Of a DNA stretch of 64,000 bases, positions 15,339 to 23,398 are shown in pieces. Position 1 is the first letter of the stretch. Each line of letters opens with the position of its first letter. The notes beneath the pieces are model-generated. The model worked only from the letters and a program-made list of their open reading frames with translations. It did not search any database and was not told the origin of the DNA. The position numbers and the translations under genes are program-made. This DNA comes from a virus: positions 1-64,000 of IMG/VR virus record IMGVR_UViG_3300045997_000112. One strand, written 5' to 3'.

Positions 15339-15400
15339 TTAGGACACCTGCAGAGGTCCTCGCGCTGCTCACATTTCTCGCACCAGTCATCCGAGATCAT
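15335..15400 (-). CDS. Tiny Cys-rich peptide, 21 aa
   Basis: ATG (15398-15400) to TGA (15335-15337) encodes a 21-residue peptide with CEKC and CRC. The start overlaps the upstream gene's end by 14 bases and the stop overlaps the downstream GTG (GTGA), the pattern used by real genes in this operon. Could be a mini zinc-binding peptide or only a coupling ORF. Confidence 0.4.
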   Translation of the reverse strand: MISDDWCEKCEQREDLCRCPK

Positions 15401-15788
15401 GCTCGACTCCCTTCATCAACTGGCCCCAGGTGGGACGCTCCGGCCGCCATCGGGGATCCACGAAGTCAGAGGCGCCCACCAGCAGGACAGTGATGCCCTG
15501 CTCGAAGATCTTCCGAGCCTCCATGTCGTCAGGGGTCATGGCGAAATGGACGTGTGCCTGCACCCTCTCGTAGGCCAGGGCCTCAAGGACGGTCCCCTCG
15601 TGGATGCGTGCCCAACCCAAAAGCCCGTTGCGCTTGAGGTAGCCCTCGGTCTGGTCCTGGGTGAGGCTGCTGGCGAGGACCACCCGGTAGTTGCCCACCA
15701 GCACCTTGTAGAGCACCTGGCCGAGCTGGAACGGGTGTCCTTGGTCCGTCCTGATCAGCCCGTCGAACGGGACAACGACCGTCGACAT
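15387..15788 (-). CDS. Hypothetical protein, 133 aa, HAD-like outline
   Basis: ATG 15788. The N-terminus MSTVVVPFDGLI sits where a HAD phosphatase would have DxDG, but the nucleophile Asp is replaced by Pro, so catalysis by that mechanism is unlikely. A second strand VVLASS corresponds to HAD motif II, and ITVLLVGASDF ends the Rossmann-like core. The gene contains a CAACCCAAAA element (15613-15622, on the opposite strand to transcription). Role unknown. Confidence 0.6.
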   Translation of the reverse strand: MSTVVVPFDGLIRTDQGHPFQLGQVLYKVLVGNYRVVLASSLTQDQTEGYLKRNGLLGWARIHEGTVLEALAYERVQAHVHFAMTPDDMEARKIFEQGITVLLVGASDFVDPRWRPERPTWGQLMKGVEHDLG

Positions 15789-15789
15789 G

Positions 15790-16689
15790 TCACCGCTCGT
15801 CCTGGTACATCATTGCCCGGATCACGAGCTCCTTCACGTCTGGGAAGGCCATCCCGTACTGCGCCATGGCCTGCTCCGAGATGCCCTTCCGGTGCTGCTC
15901 GGAGAGGACCCTCAGGGCAGGAACCACCCCACTGGCCTTGGCCGTCTGCCAGCGCACGTTGGCCGGATCGCTGTACCCGTGCCCTCCGGGACCGAACGCC
16001 GCCTTGCGGTTGCTGTGGATGCTCTCGAACAGGGCGTGCCCCTGGGCCATGGCGGCGCTCAGAGAGCTCGCGTGGGCCTTCCTCAGCTCCGGGCGCAGGT
16101 CGCGGCGCTCCAGGGCCGTACGGGCCCGTGTGTAGCGATCCAGGATCTCCTGGGCCTTGGTGGTGTCCCCGAAGGCGTTCGGATCGAAGGACGGCGGGGC
16201 CTGCAACGTCGGCTGGACGTGCCAGACGTCCTTGGTGAGGCTGTAGGCCGCGTAGGGGTTCATCTTCCGGATGTCCGGCTCCGGGTTGTTGTACCAAGTC
16301 ATCTCGTAGCGGTCCCACCAGTTGTCCTGGTTGAGGTTCTTCCGCATGTGACTGTTGAGGACCCAGGCGATCTCGTTGTCCGTGAGGCCCCGAAGGTTGG
16401 CGTTGTGGGCGCGGAACTCGGGGTAGTCCACGCTCACCAGCATGTCGAGGTCCGCGTGCGGGCCCTCCTGCCATTGGTAGGACGCCCCGGACCCGGCGAG
16501 GTGGACCTCGGCCCACGCCGACGGGTTGTTGTACCCGATGTTCTTGTGGAAGTGCTCGAGCAGCTGCTTCCGGACATGTGCATGCATCCGGCCCTCGGCG
16601 AAGAGGTCCGGGTCCAACGATGGCTTGCCCGGGGAGAACATTGAGGAGCTCCCCGGGGTAAGGGCAACGTCGGGCAGGTCACTCGGCAT
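15790..16689 (-). CDS. Nucleotidyltransferase-like protein, 299 aa
   Basis: ATG 16689, overlapping the upstream gene by 11 bases. Residues 63-86 carry HLAGSGASYQWQEG followed by ADLDMLV, the GS...DxD signature of the nucleotidyltransferase (MNT/polymerase-beta) fold that binds two metal ions and NTP. The remaining 200 residues are mostly helical. Substrate cannot be read from sequence. Similar phage enzymes are annotated only as nucleotidyltransferases. Confidence 0.7.
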   Translation of the reverse strand: MPSDLPDVALTPGSSSMFSPGKPSLDPDLFAEGRMHAHVRKQLLEHFHKNIGYNNPSAWAEVHLAGSGASYQWQEGPHADLDMLVSVDYPEFRAHNANLRGLTDNEIAWVLNSHMRKNLNQDNWWDRYEMTWYNNPEPDIRKMNPYAAYSLTKDVWHVQPTLQAPPSFDPNAFGDTTKAQEILDRYTRARTALERRDLRPELRKAHASSLSAAMAQGHALFESIHSNRKAAFGPGGHGYSDPANVRWQTAKASGVVPALRVLSEQHRKGISEQAMAQYGMAFPDVKELVIRAMMYQDER

Positions 16690-16882
16690 TGATGCTGCCC
16701 GCCTTCATCAGATCGTGGACGTACCCGCTGGTCATCACGATGTCTGACGCAACCGCCTCTCGCTGGGCGTCGAAGGGCAGGCGACTGATCACCTTCACCT
16801 CACCGCTGGGCATCATCACCACGGCATACACGTACACCGGGATGGGCTGCTCCTCAGTGGGCTGCTCGGGTGCCTCACTCAC
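16679..16882 (-). CDS. Hypothetical protein, 67 aa
   Basis: GTG 16882 overlaps the preceding gene. A Pro/Glu-rich N-terminus is followed by strands (VYVYAVVMM, EVKVISRL) and a helix; it could be a small beta-sheet protein. No family recognised. Confidence 0.6.
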   Translation of the reverse strand: MSEAPEQPTEEQPIPVYVYAVVMMPSGEVKVISRLPFDAQREAVASDIVMTSGYVHDLMKAGSINAE

Positions 16883-17060
16883 TGGGCACCTCCGCAGCCA
16901 TCAGCTCCAACCATGCACCGGGGGCGTAGAGATGCAGGATGGACCGGTTCTCCCCCATCAGCCACAGGGCGCCATCCTGCAGCTGGATGGAGTGCACGTC
17001 GTGGTAGTCATGAAGGTCCCCGTCGCTGTCCACGACGATGAACGATCCGGTCTCAGGCAT
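16875..17060 (-). CDS. Hypothetical protein, 61 aa
   Basis: ATG 17060, overlapping the upstream gene by 8 bases. Mostly beta-strand prone (FIVVDSDGDLHDYHDVHSI), acidic, no cysteines. Function not recognised; called from coupled start/stop overlaps. Confidence 0.6.
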   Translation of the reverse strand: MPETGSFIVVDSDGDLHDYHDVHSIQLQDGALWLMGENRSILHLYAPGAWLELMAAEVPSE

Positions 17061-17217
17061 GGAACTCCTCGGCCTTCTTCTCGATGTAGCAGGTGCAGAC
17101 CTTGACTCGTGTCAACGCCTCGTACGCCAACGTGAGCTCCGCCTCGAGGTCCCGAACCTTCTTCTCCAGCTGACTGATCTTGGCGTCACGAACGTCCAAC
17201 GTTGAGTTCTGGATCAT
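17053..17217 (-). CDS. Coiled-coil peptide, 54 aa
   Basis: ATG (17215-17217) overlaps the upstream stop (ATGA). Residues 12-42 show heptad-like leucine/valine spacing (ISQLEKKVRDLEAELTLAYE), a probable coiled coil, followed by CTCY. Short dimerising peptide of unknown role. Contains CAACGTTG (17197-17204). Confidence 0.6.
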   Translation of the reverse strand: MIQNSTLDVRDAKISQLEKKVRDLEAELTLAYEALTRVKVCTCYIEKKAEEFHA

Positions 17218-17708
17218 TGTGCCGCCATCTTCTCGTAGTGCAGGCGCACGGGGCAGAACGAACAGAGGTGGATCTTGGGGAGTGCGCGAGTGCTGAGCCC
17301 GGCCTCTTTGCGCTCGGCCGCCGTCTTGGGCTTCAGCTCCTTCTTCTCACTGTTGAAGTCACCGCAGCCACCCTTGGGGCGGTTGTGCGCCTTGAAGCAG
17401 ATGAGGGCGTCCTCCTTGAAGGTGTTCCGCACCTCGTAGAACGAGGGATCGAACGCGGCCAGACCCTCGTTGAACCCCATCATCTGCTTGATCAGGGTGT
17501 CCCGGGCCTCGGGCATCATCCAGATCCCAATGGGGAGCCTGAACAGCTGGCCCATGTGGTTGGGGTGCTCCTGCACGACGTACTCCAGGAACACGTCGTC
17601 ATCCGGATGGCCCTGGAAGTCCGGGAGCTCCTCGAGGTTCCGGCAGTCCCGGCAGACCAGGACGCGCATGTGTGGAGCATCAGCGTAAGCATCTGGAGCA
17701 ACAGTCAT
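17214..17708 (-). CDS. Hypothetical Cys-containing protein, 164 aa
   Basis: ATG 17708 is the first start giving coding-like sequence; the longer frame upstream is not protein-like. VCRDCRNLEELPDF (about 16-29), a central CFKAHNRPKGGCGDF and C-terminal CSFCPVRLH give seven cysteines with His, suggesting zinc or an Fe-S site. No family recognised. Confidence 0.65.
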   Translation of the reverse strand: MTVAPDAYADAPHMRVLVCRDCRNLEELPDFQGHPDDDVFLEYVVQEHPNHMGQLFRLPIGIWMMPEARDTLIKQMMGFNEGLAAFDPSFYEVRNTFKEDALICFKAHNRPKGGCGDFNSEKKELKPKTAAERKEAGLSTRALPKIHLCSFCPVRLHYEKMAAQ

Positions 17709-17736
17709 GGTTGGAATGCTACCCAACCTTTGGAGA

Positions 17737-17964
17737 TTAGCTACCGATGCCGGGGTACTTCTTCCGAACGGCGTTCTTGACGCGGCGCTGCTCCGCCTCG
17801 CTGCCATGCTTGGCCACCATCGCCAGCGCCAGGCGCGCGTGCTTCGCATCGGGGATCGGGTAGCTGCCCGGCTCCTTCTTGCCCTTGACCGACTTGGCCG
17901 CTGGCTTGTTGGCGAAATCAGACTTGGGGAGCTTCGCCCGCTCCGCTGCTGTGAGCCTGGCCAT
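17737..17964 (-). CDS. DUF6582-like basic protein, 75 aa
   Basis: ATG 17964 (MARLTAAERAKLPKSDF) lies just after the upstream stop; the longer frame start is not protein-like. The opening, followed by YPIPDAKHARLALAMVAKHG and VRKKYPGI, matches a small family found in phage and bacterial proteins and often seen near head-maturation or DNA-associated genes (DUF6582 in my recollection). Highly basic, suggesting nucleic-acid binding. Confidence 0.65.
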   Translation of the reverse strand: MARLTAAERAKLPKSDFANKPAAKSVKGKKEPGSYPIPDAKHARLALAMVAKHGSEAEQRRVKNAVRKKYPGIGS

Positions 17965-17965
17965 G

Positions 17966-18166
17966 TCAGCGCCCCGGGCTGTCCTTGGACGGGGCCTCCT
18001 GCGAGGTGTACCCATCCCACATGTTCAGCGTGGCGCGATCGGCCAACGTTGCCGCCGTGTTCCGGCCCTGGGGATCCTCGGTGTCCGGCCGGGCGTAGAA
18101 GTACTTGCCCTCGGTGGTCCCCTTGAGGAGCGCGGCTTCCTTGCTGCGGGATGGTGCGTACGACAT
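17966..18166 (-). CDS. Hypothetical protein, 66 aa
   Basis: ATG 18166 follows CTAGGAGATCGC on the coding strand, a good ribosome site. The product is polar and Gly/Thr/Asp-rich with little predicted secondary structure. One of six small polar proteins in a row (19867-17737) that could be minor virion or capsid-associated components (inference). Confidence 0.6.
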   Translation of the reverse strand: MSYAPSRSKEAALLKGTTEGKYFYARPDTEDPQGRNTAATLADRATLNMWDGYTSQEAPSKDSPGR

Positions 18167-18174
18167 GCGATCTC

Positions 18175-18528
18175 CTAGAGGTTTCCGAAGGTGGCGTCAT
18201 AGTTCGAGTACGTGCTCGAGCTGTTGGTCTCCGGCGGTCCTCCGGAGTACCACGCCCCGGTGTTGGGCGGCTGGAACAGTTGGTCAACATTGAGGACGTC
18301 GTCTATCCCATAGGCACCGACCCGGTACCCGAACCGTGGCCTGAACAACCGGACAGTTGGCGGGACAGCTTGTGCGAGAAGGGCGTTCTGGAGGCGTTCT
18401 CCCGTTATTCGCTCAACATTGGAGCGATCGGGGCCCACCGCCTGGTTGGGCACACCCATTCCCTCATCGGGCATCCCCCATGGCTTTTCGGCATAGCGCC
18501 CGGATGCAGTGTTGCTGTTGGCAATCAC
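18175..18528 (-). CDS. Hypothetical protein, 117 aa
   Basis: ATG 18528 overlaps the upstream stop. Low-complexity polar N-terminus, a helix near 35-55, then a Tyr/Asn/Ser-rich tail (TNSSSTYSNYDATFGNL). Composition suggests a disordered or structural protein. Two CAACATTG motifs fall in it (18285, 18414). Confidence 0.6.
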   Translation of the reverse strand: MIANSNTASGRYAEKPWGMPDEGMGVPNQAVGPDRSNVERITGERLQNALLAQAVPPTVRLFRPRFGYRVGAYGIDDVLNVDQLFQPPNTGAWYSGGPPETNSSSTYSNYDATFGNL

Positions 18529-18842
18529 GGCTTCCTCCTGGGAGTGGTCTTCTTCTTGGGCCTGGCCGCGTTCGCCTGAGCGTCGAGCTCCTTCTGGTGC
18601 AGGTCAGCGTAGTGCTGGGCCACGCTCTTCGTCGGGTCAACGCCCGCCTTCGCCTCGGCGGTCTTCATCCACGCGCGATGCTTGTGGTAGATCGCCACGC
18701 CCTCGTTGCGGTCCTTCGCCTTGGCCTTCTCAGACCCGTAGCGCTTGTTCCACTCGGCGCTGGCCTCGCGGCGCACCTTCTGGTGGAACTCGGACGGCTT
18801 GGTGCCGGGGGGATAGTGATGCGACCAGTGTGGAGCAGCCAT
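18525..18842 (-). CDS. Basic HMG-like hypothetical protein, 105 aa
   Basis: ATG 18842. Strongly basic, with aromatic/charged spacing FHQKVRREASAEWNKRYGSE followed by a helical KHRAWMKTAEAK, and a Lys/Arg/Pro tail. The arrangement recalls a small DNA-bending domain, but no family is certain. Could be a nucleoid- or capsid-DNA-associated protein. Confidence 0.6.
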   Translation of the reverse strand: MAAPHWSHHYPPGTKPSEFHQKVRREASAEWNKRYGSEKAKAKDRNEGVAIYHKHRAWMKTAEAKAGVDPTKSVAQHYADLHQKELDAQANAARPKKKTTPRRKP

Positions 18843-18845
18843 GGG

Positions 18846-19340
18846 TCACCTCCACGGAGGCCGCAGCGCAGACAGCTGCGACGCCCGGAAGGGATCGATG
18901 ACGCCCGGCTCGTTGCCGACAACACTGGGACCGGCCTTCCCATCGTTCACCAGATGGGGAGGGTCCACGAGCTCGGCCAGCGGGACATTGCGGCTACCGC
19001 CTCGAGCCTGGTTACGCAGGCCCCGAACAGGGTCCATGTCCGTGGGCCAGATGTACTGGGCGGGATCGATGCGCTCACCCTTGTGCACGCCCCTCTGGTA
19101 GGCCCGTTGGTTCTCCCGATTCTTGATCGAGTCCAGCAACCGATCATCCTGGCGCGACCGGATCGTTCCCAGGTACCCATCCGGGTAGCTCCCGGTGGGG
19201 ATGTTCATGTTGTTGCCCGACTGGGCCATCCTCAACCGATCGAGGAAGTCTCGAGACACCACAGAACCGGTTCCCGACGCGTTGGCGTCCTGGAACCCTC
19301 CGGCCGCAAGGGCCTGCCAGTTCTGGTGCGGTGCGCTCAT
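18846..19340 (-). CDS. Hypothetical protein, 164 aa
   Basis: ATG 19340. Polar, Gly/Asn/Arg-rich protein with a helix around 30-75 and a long irregular C-terminus. No domain recognised. Lies in the same leftward run as its small neighbours. Confidence 0.6.
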   Translation of the reverse strand: MSAPHQNWQALAAGGFQDANASGTGSVVSRDFLDRLRMAQSGNNMNIPTGSYPDGYLGTIRSRQDDRLLDSIKNRENQRAYQRGVHKGERIDPAQYIWPTDMDPVRGLRNQARGGSRNVPLAELVDPPHLVNDGKAGPSVVGNEPGVIDPFRASQLSALRPPWR

Positions 19341-19571
19341 CTACCCCTGCTTCATCGGGCTCTTGTCGAGCTTGTCCCACGACGTGAACGACCCATGCCC
19401 CTGACCGACCAGGTTGAGGTCCGAGGTGTTCATGCCCTTGAGCGCTGAGTTGGACCCGAACGACTCGCCGTAGGAGAACCGACCGTACGCCTCGATCCCA
19501 TGCTTGGCAGCGCCCGACACCCCCGTGCCGTAGTCATTGGGGGCGAACGCTGACCGCTCCGACGTGGACAT
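19341..19571 (-). CDS. Hypothetical protein, 76 aa
   Basis: ATG 19571. Gly/Ser/Asn-rich and probably flexible (ERSAFAPNDYGTGVSGAAKH). No hydrophobic core or motif visible. Next gene begins immediately after its stop. Confidence 0.6.
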   Translation of the reverse strand: MSTSERSAFAPNDYGTGVSGAAKHGIEAYGRFSYGESFGSNSALKGMNTSDLNLVGQGHGSFTSWDKLDKSPMKQG

Positions 19572-19573
19572 CG

Positions 19574-19867
19574 TCAGATGCCCTCGTCGAACCGCCGACG
19601 GACGATGGCGGGCGAAAGGGTGCGGACTCCCGAGCCACGCTCGTGCTCGTAGGGATCCCCGACGCGGGTGACGTCGATGCCCTTCATGGTCGCCGGGCGC
19701 CCGGGAGCCATCTCCACCCCAGGATCGCCAACATTGGCGTTGTACCGGGGCCGCCTGATGCCACCGGTGGCGCCGTGCGGGTTGGCGACCATCCCGAGGA
19801 TGGAGCCCATGGTCTCGCCGAGCGAGTTCTTGATCGGGGTCAGCGGTGCAATCGTGTTCTCAGCCAT
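19574..19867 (-). CDS. Hypothetical protein, 97 aa
   Basis: ATG 19867, with weak ribosome site. Begins with a short hydrophobic helix (LGETMGSILGMVAN) then Arg/Gly/Pro-rich sequence. The 38-base gap upstream includes a TCTAG motif. Function not recognised. Confidence 0.6.
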   Translation of the reverse strand: MAENTIAPLTPIKNSLGETMGSILGMVANPHGATGGIRRPRYNANVGDPGVEMAPGRPATMKGIDVTRVGDPYEHERGSGVRTLSPAIVRRRFDEGI

Positions 19868-19905
19868 GGACCCATGCTAGAGCGGCAGGCTCACGATTGG
19901 GGCGG

Positions 19906-20823
19906 CTAACCCTCAACCGTGTTGGCGATCTCCTCGAGCCTCGCCGCCTGAGCTCGCAGCGCCTGAGCCTCGGTGCGGATGGCGGCCGCCGCCAGCGTCG
20001 TATCGGGAACGGTCGGGTGTACTGGCGGCGGGGTCACCGGGGGCGTCACCACCGGCGGGGTCACGACCGGAGGCGGGGTCACGACCTCAGGCGTCCGCTC
20101 CTCGGCCGCGTGGGCGTCGTAGATGCGCTTCAGCTCCGCGTCGGTGAGCACCCGGTTGAAGAACGCCACCCGACGGATGCGCCCCACTAGGAACCCGGTG
20201 CTGTCACCGCGCGTCCCGATGCACACCGGGGTGGAGGTGTTCGCCGGGACCGTCTTGTACGAGGTGAACATGTCCTTGTCCCGCTGGACCCCGTTGCAGT
20301 AGATCGCCGAGTACCCGGGCGTGGGCCCGCTGCCCTTGGTGGTGGCCACTCCACCGATGACCTGCTCGACATGCTCGGCCGCGTGCGGGTCCTGCACGTA
20401 CGACCCGGTGCCCAGGCCGCCGTTGGGCACGAAGTTGTAGAACGAGATGCGCCGCTTGCGCGCCGGGGCCTCGCCACCGCCACCGTCGATGTAGGTCCGG
20501 AACGTCCACTCGTGGGCGTTGGGCCTGCCCTTGCCCATCCAGTGCAGGTACTCGTTGTTGTTGGAGACCCGCTTCCAGTCATCCACCGTCAGGAAGGCGA
20601 TGATGGTCAGCTCCTTGGTGGTGGGCACCGAGAAGTCCGGGCTGTCCGCGAGCTCGATCCACGACCGGCCATCGAAGTGGGCACCGTCGGCAGCGAAGGT
20701 GACGTTGCCGTGGGCCACGCCGTCAATGTTGCCGATCACGTCCCGCGCCCGACCGACATCATCGAGGGGGTAGTAGTGCGTGAGACCCGGAATGGCCTTG
20801 ATGGTGTCCTGGAAGCTGGTCAT
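19906..20823 (-). CDS. LamG/concanavalin-like lectin-domain protein, 305 aa
   Basis: Residues about 10-235 match a LamG jelly-roll domain: opening GLTHYYPLDDV, DGRSWIELADSPDFSVP, LTIIAFLTVDD, and closing FLVGRIRRVAFFNRVLTDAEL, the common phage LamG ending. A Pro/Val/Thr repeat linker (about 240-275) and a helix follow. Such domains bind carbohydrate or protein. ATG 20823 is chosen because AGGAG precedes it by 8 bases. The frame stays open to TTG 20979, where the extra 52 residues begin with a signal-peptide-like LRWVWLLAAGLILTTLA; a secreted form is possible. It follows the lysyl-oxidase gene and may act at the same surface. Confidence 0.75.
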   Translation of the reverse strand: MTSFQDTIKAIPGLTHYYPLDDVGRARDVIGNIDGVAHGNVTFAADGAHFDGRSWIELADSPDFSVPTTKELTIIAFLTVDDWKRVSNNNEYLHWMGKGRPNAHEWTFRTYIDGGGGEAPARKRRISFYNFVPNGGLGTGSYVQDPHAAEHVEQVIGGVATTKGSGPTPGYSAIYCNGVQRDKDMFTSYKTVPANTSTPVCIGTRGDSTGFLVGRIRRVAFFNRVLTDAELKRIYDAHAAEERTPEVVTPPPVVTPPVVTPPVTPPPVHPTVPDTTLAAAAIRTEAQALRAQAARLEEIANTVEG

Positions 20824-20981
20824 GGTGAAGGCTCCTATGGGTGAGTAGAAGAACTGTATCGGCTGGGGTTCGCAGCTGTCCCCGCCGATGTCAGCGCCCC
20901 CACCACCGTGTGTCTCCGGTGATGGGGGCGCCAACGTTGTGAGGATGAGGCCCGCTGCGAGTAGCCAGACCCACCTCAATC

Positions 20982-22055
20982 TCAGAGGCCGTCGGTGGCG
21001 CTGATCAAGGTAACGGTGTTCCCTGCGATGGTGATCTTGGCGGTTGCCGAGTTGTTGTTCTCGTTCGTCTCCTTCCAGAAGTTCTGCCAGTCAGCAGTGA
21101 CCTTCACGGTGTATGTGTCATCAGGAAGGGTGGTGATGTCAATGGCCTGATCCGGAAGCGTTGCCGGGTAGGTGTCCGACCATCCGACCGACAACCCGTG
21201 CATGATGCTCGTCGCGTTCGGGTCCCCGACACCGCAGACGTTGTCGTGGGTGTAGACCGGGTTCAGGGGCGACGCCGGGTAGCTGGGGTTGCCCGGCCAG
21301 TTCCGGTACGAGGTGTTGTCCTCGAAGCAGAACCCATGCTTCTCGCCGTCGCGGAGCTTCTTCCCGTTCTTGTTGTAGATCTCGTAGGCGTCGAAGTCCT
21401 TGATGTGCCAGTGCGTGTGCCCGTCACCCGCGTAGTAGAAGGTGGCCGCAGCTGCCGGAAGCGTCTTCTTGGTGCCGTCCGACATGTACACGACCTGGTT
21501 GGCGACCCAATCCGTCGAGGTGGACGAGGAGCGCTTGCCCAGGATCTCGAGTGGGCCCTTGCCCACGTTGGCGGTCACACCCGGGAACTTGAGCAGCTTC
21601 TTGCCGCCGGTGTTGACGATGGTGAACTGACGCAGGGTGCGGATGCCCGTGTCCGGCAGGAGCTCGGTGGCGCCCGACGGCGGGGGCGGCGGAGTGCCTC
21701 CGATGGTGACGGTGGCGCCCACCTTGGCGTTGGCCTTGAGCCACGTCCTCGACGTGCCATGCCCGGAGAGCACATACCCGTTGGCGGGGATGGCCATGTT
21801 GCCAACGCCATCCTCGGCCTTGGTGATGACACCCCCCACCACAGCGGCCTCGTACCCGTAGATGTTGGTCCCCGTGGTGGCCCCGTAGGCGGGGGTGTAC
21901 TGCACGAAGGCGTTGGTGGACCGGTAGACGTTGACCCCGGTCAGCGCGAGCGTCTGCCCATTGATGGTGACGTCGTTGGCCGCTGCCTGTGCTGGGGCGA
22001 CGGACATCCCCAGAATCACGGCCATGGCAGCGAATAGAACGGATAGCTTCCTCAT
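20982..22055 (-). CDS. Secreted lysyl-oxidase-like protein, 357 aa
   Basis: ATG 22055 overlaps the glycosyltransferase stop by 4 bases. Residues 1-25 are a typical signal peptide with an AQAAA cleavage region. Residues about 25-125 form a Thr/Gly-rich beta domain with a Pro run; then a lysyl oxidase domain with copper-ligand-like HTHWH (about 209-213), HWHIKDFDAYEIYNKNG and KHGFCFEDN. Lysyl oxidases use copper and a quinone cofactor to oxidise lysine side chains to aldehydes that cross-link; bacterial homologues occur in actinobacteria. The C-terminus has a beta segment (DDTYTVKVTADW). In a phage this is highly unusual; cross-linking surface proteins in the polysaccharide cassette is inferred. 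Confidence 0.8.
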   Translation of the reverse strand: MRKLSVLFAAMAVILGMSVAPAQAAANDVTINGQTLALTGVNVYRSTNAFVQYTPAYGATTGTNIYGYEAAVVGGVITKAEDGVGNMAIPANGYVLSGHGTSRTWLKANAKVGATVTIGGTPPPPPSGATELLPDTGIRTLRQFTIVNTGGKKLLKFPGVTANVGKGPLEILGKRSSSTSTDWVANQVVYMSDGTKKTLPAAAATFYYAGDGHTHWHIKDFDAYEIYNKNGKKLRDGEKHGFCFEDNTSYRNWPGNPSYPASPLNPVYTHDNVCGVGDPNATSIMHGLSVGWSDTYPATLPDQAIDITTLPDDTYTVKVTADWQNFWKETNENNNSATAKITIAGNTVTLISATDGL

Positions 22056-23398
22056 GACTCCTCAATCTTCGACATGGATGTGATCTCTTCGACGCTGAAG
22101 TCTGGAGTGTAGCTAGACACTCCAACCTTCTCAGGCTCAGGTGCCCCTGCTCCACGAGTGCCCCAGGACTGGTCCCCAAGGGTGAGGACTGCCTTGTACA
22201 CGGCCACCCGCAGGAGGAACAGACCCCAGAGCGGGTACAGCGTCCCCGCCAGGAACACCTGGAGGATCTTGTTGCCCAAGGACATCGACGGACGGGATGC
22301 GTAGGCAGCCCCCGCCATGCAGAACGAGGTGACGAACCAGAAGGCCACGCCGTACATCAGGGTGGGCTCCCCGAACCTGATCCACACGGTGCTCAACACC
22401 GCCACGGCGAAGGGGAACGCCAGGGCGAACACCAGCGGGTAGCAGTAGAAGAACACCACCAGCGGCCGAAGGTTGGTGACCACGAACGGGGCCCCCAACC
22501 ATGCGGACTTCGACCACCGGGTGCGCTGCTTGAAGATGCCCCGGGGTGTCTCCGGGAGGTGCGTCTCGCACGCCGCCTCGTTGACCGTGACCACCTTGCC
22601 CTTCATCAGGGCGTAGAAGCTCAGGCGCCGGTCATCTCCGATGCTGCCCGAGTTCAGGTAGTCCTCCATGTTGTCGAAGAACACCCAGGGGCGATACACC
22701 GCGATCGCTCCCGAGGTGGGCGTCACGATGGACATGCGGGAGCGGAGCATCCGCATCTGCAAGGTTGAGATCTGCAGGTTGATGTCCGTTAGCCTCGTCA
22801 TGAGGTTGTGCCGCCAGTTGGCGGTGTAGCAGATGGCCGTGGTGGCCATCACCTCCGGATCGTGGAACGCCCGCATCAGGTGCTCGACGGCGTCCAGATC
22901 GAACACCGAGTCCGAGTCCACCGTCACGATCAGGTCGTAGTCATCCTTGGTGAACTGGGCCAGCATCGCCGCCTGCGCGTGCCGCTTGCCCGCGTTCTCC
23001 TGCCGCATCCAGGTGACCAGCGGGTGGTCGAACCCCATGAGCGGGAACTCCGACCCGTCGTCCATGACGTAGATGTGGTCCGGTGGCCGGGTCTGGCGAA
23101 TCAGCGACCACACCACCTCGTGAACCCGCTCCTCGTTCTCCTCGTAGATGGGCACGATCGCCACCACGCGAGCCTCGGGGACCGGGTTGTTCTTGAAGGT
23201 GCGCCACCAGAACCCCGAGATGATGTTGGCCGTGGTGATGCAGGCGAAGAAGGAGAAGAACCCGGCCAGGAACCAGGAGTTCCACCCGATCCACCCACTC
23301 ATCGTCCACACGAAGTAGGTCACGAACAGCCCGAGGAAGAGCAGCGCGACAACCAATGACCACCCGCGAGCGGGCCTGTTCCGTCCGATGTACGTCAC
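22052..23398 (-). CDS. Hyaluronan-synthase-like membrane glycosyltransferase (GT2)
   Basis: 448-aa processive family-2 glycosyltransferase. GTG 23398 overlaps the upstream stop (GTGA). Two N-terminal membrane helices (about 13-60) precede the catalytic domain: VAIVPIYEEN, VMDDGS, VTVDSDS (about 159-165), GDDRRLS (about 254-260) and KQRTRWSKS (about 287-295). These correspond to the donor-binding, DxD, acceptor GDD and Q/RxxRW motifs of class I hyaluronan synthases and NodC-like chitin synthases. At least four hydrophobic C-terminal helices (about 305-400) complete a channel-like membrane part. It probably polymerises and exports a polysaccharide from UDP-sugars made by the adjacent dehydrogenase. 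Exact product (hyaluronan, chitin-like or other) cannot be decided here. Confidence 0.88.
   Translation of the reverse strand: MTYIGRNRPARGWSLVVALLFLGLFVTYFVWTMSGWIGWNSWFLAGFFSFFACITTANIISGFWWRTFKNNPVPEARVVAIVPIYEENEERVHEVVWSLIRQTRPPDHIYVMDDGSEFPLMGFDHPLVTWMRQENAGKRHAQAAMLAQFTKDDYDLIVTVDSDSVFDLDAVEHLMRAFHDPEVMATTAICYTANWRHNLMTRLTDINLQISTLQMRMLRSRMSIVTPTSGAIAVYRPWVFFDNMEDYLNSGSIGDDRRLSFYALMKGKVVTVNEAACETHLPETPRGIFKQRTRWSKSAWLGAPFVVTNLRPLVVFFYCYPLVFALAFPFAVAVLSTVWIRFGEPTLMYGVAFWFVTSFCMAGAAYASRPSMSLGNKILQVFLAGTLYPLWGLFLLRVAVYKAVLTLGDQSWGTRGAGAPEPEKVGVSSYTPDFSVEEITSMSKIEES

Noticed and set aside
14658-16238. 526-aa rightward open frame opposite leftward genes
   Set aside because: Shadow of the 477-aa, 133-aa and nucleotidyltransferase genes; Arg/Pro/Ala-rich with no motif and no good start context.
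22104-22123. Inverted repeat GGAGTGT/ACACTCC inside the GT2 gene end
   Set aside because: It lies in coding sequence, just before the next start, without a T-run. It could influence coupling but is too short to claim as a terminator.
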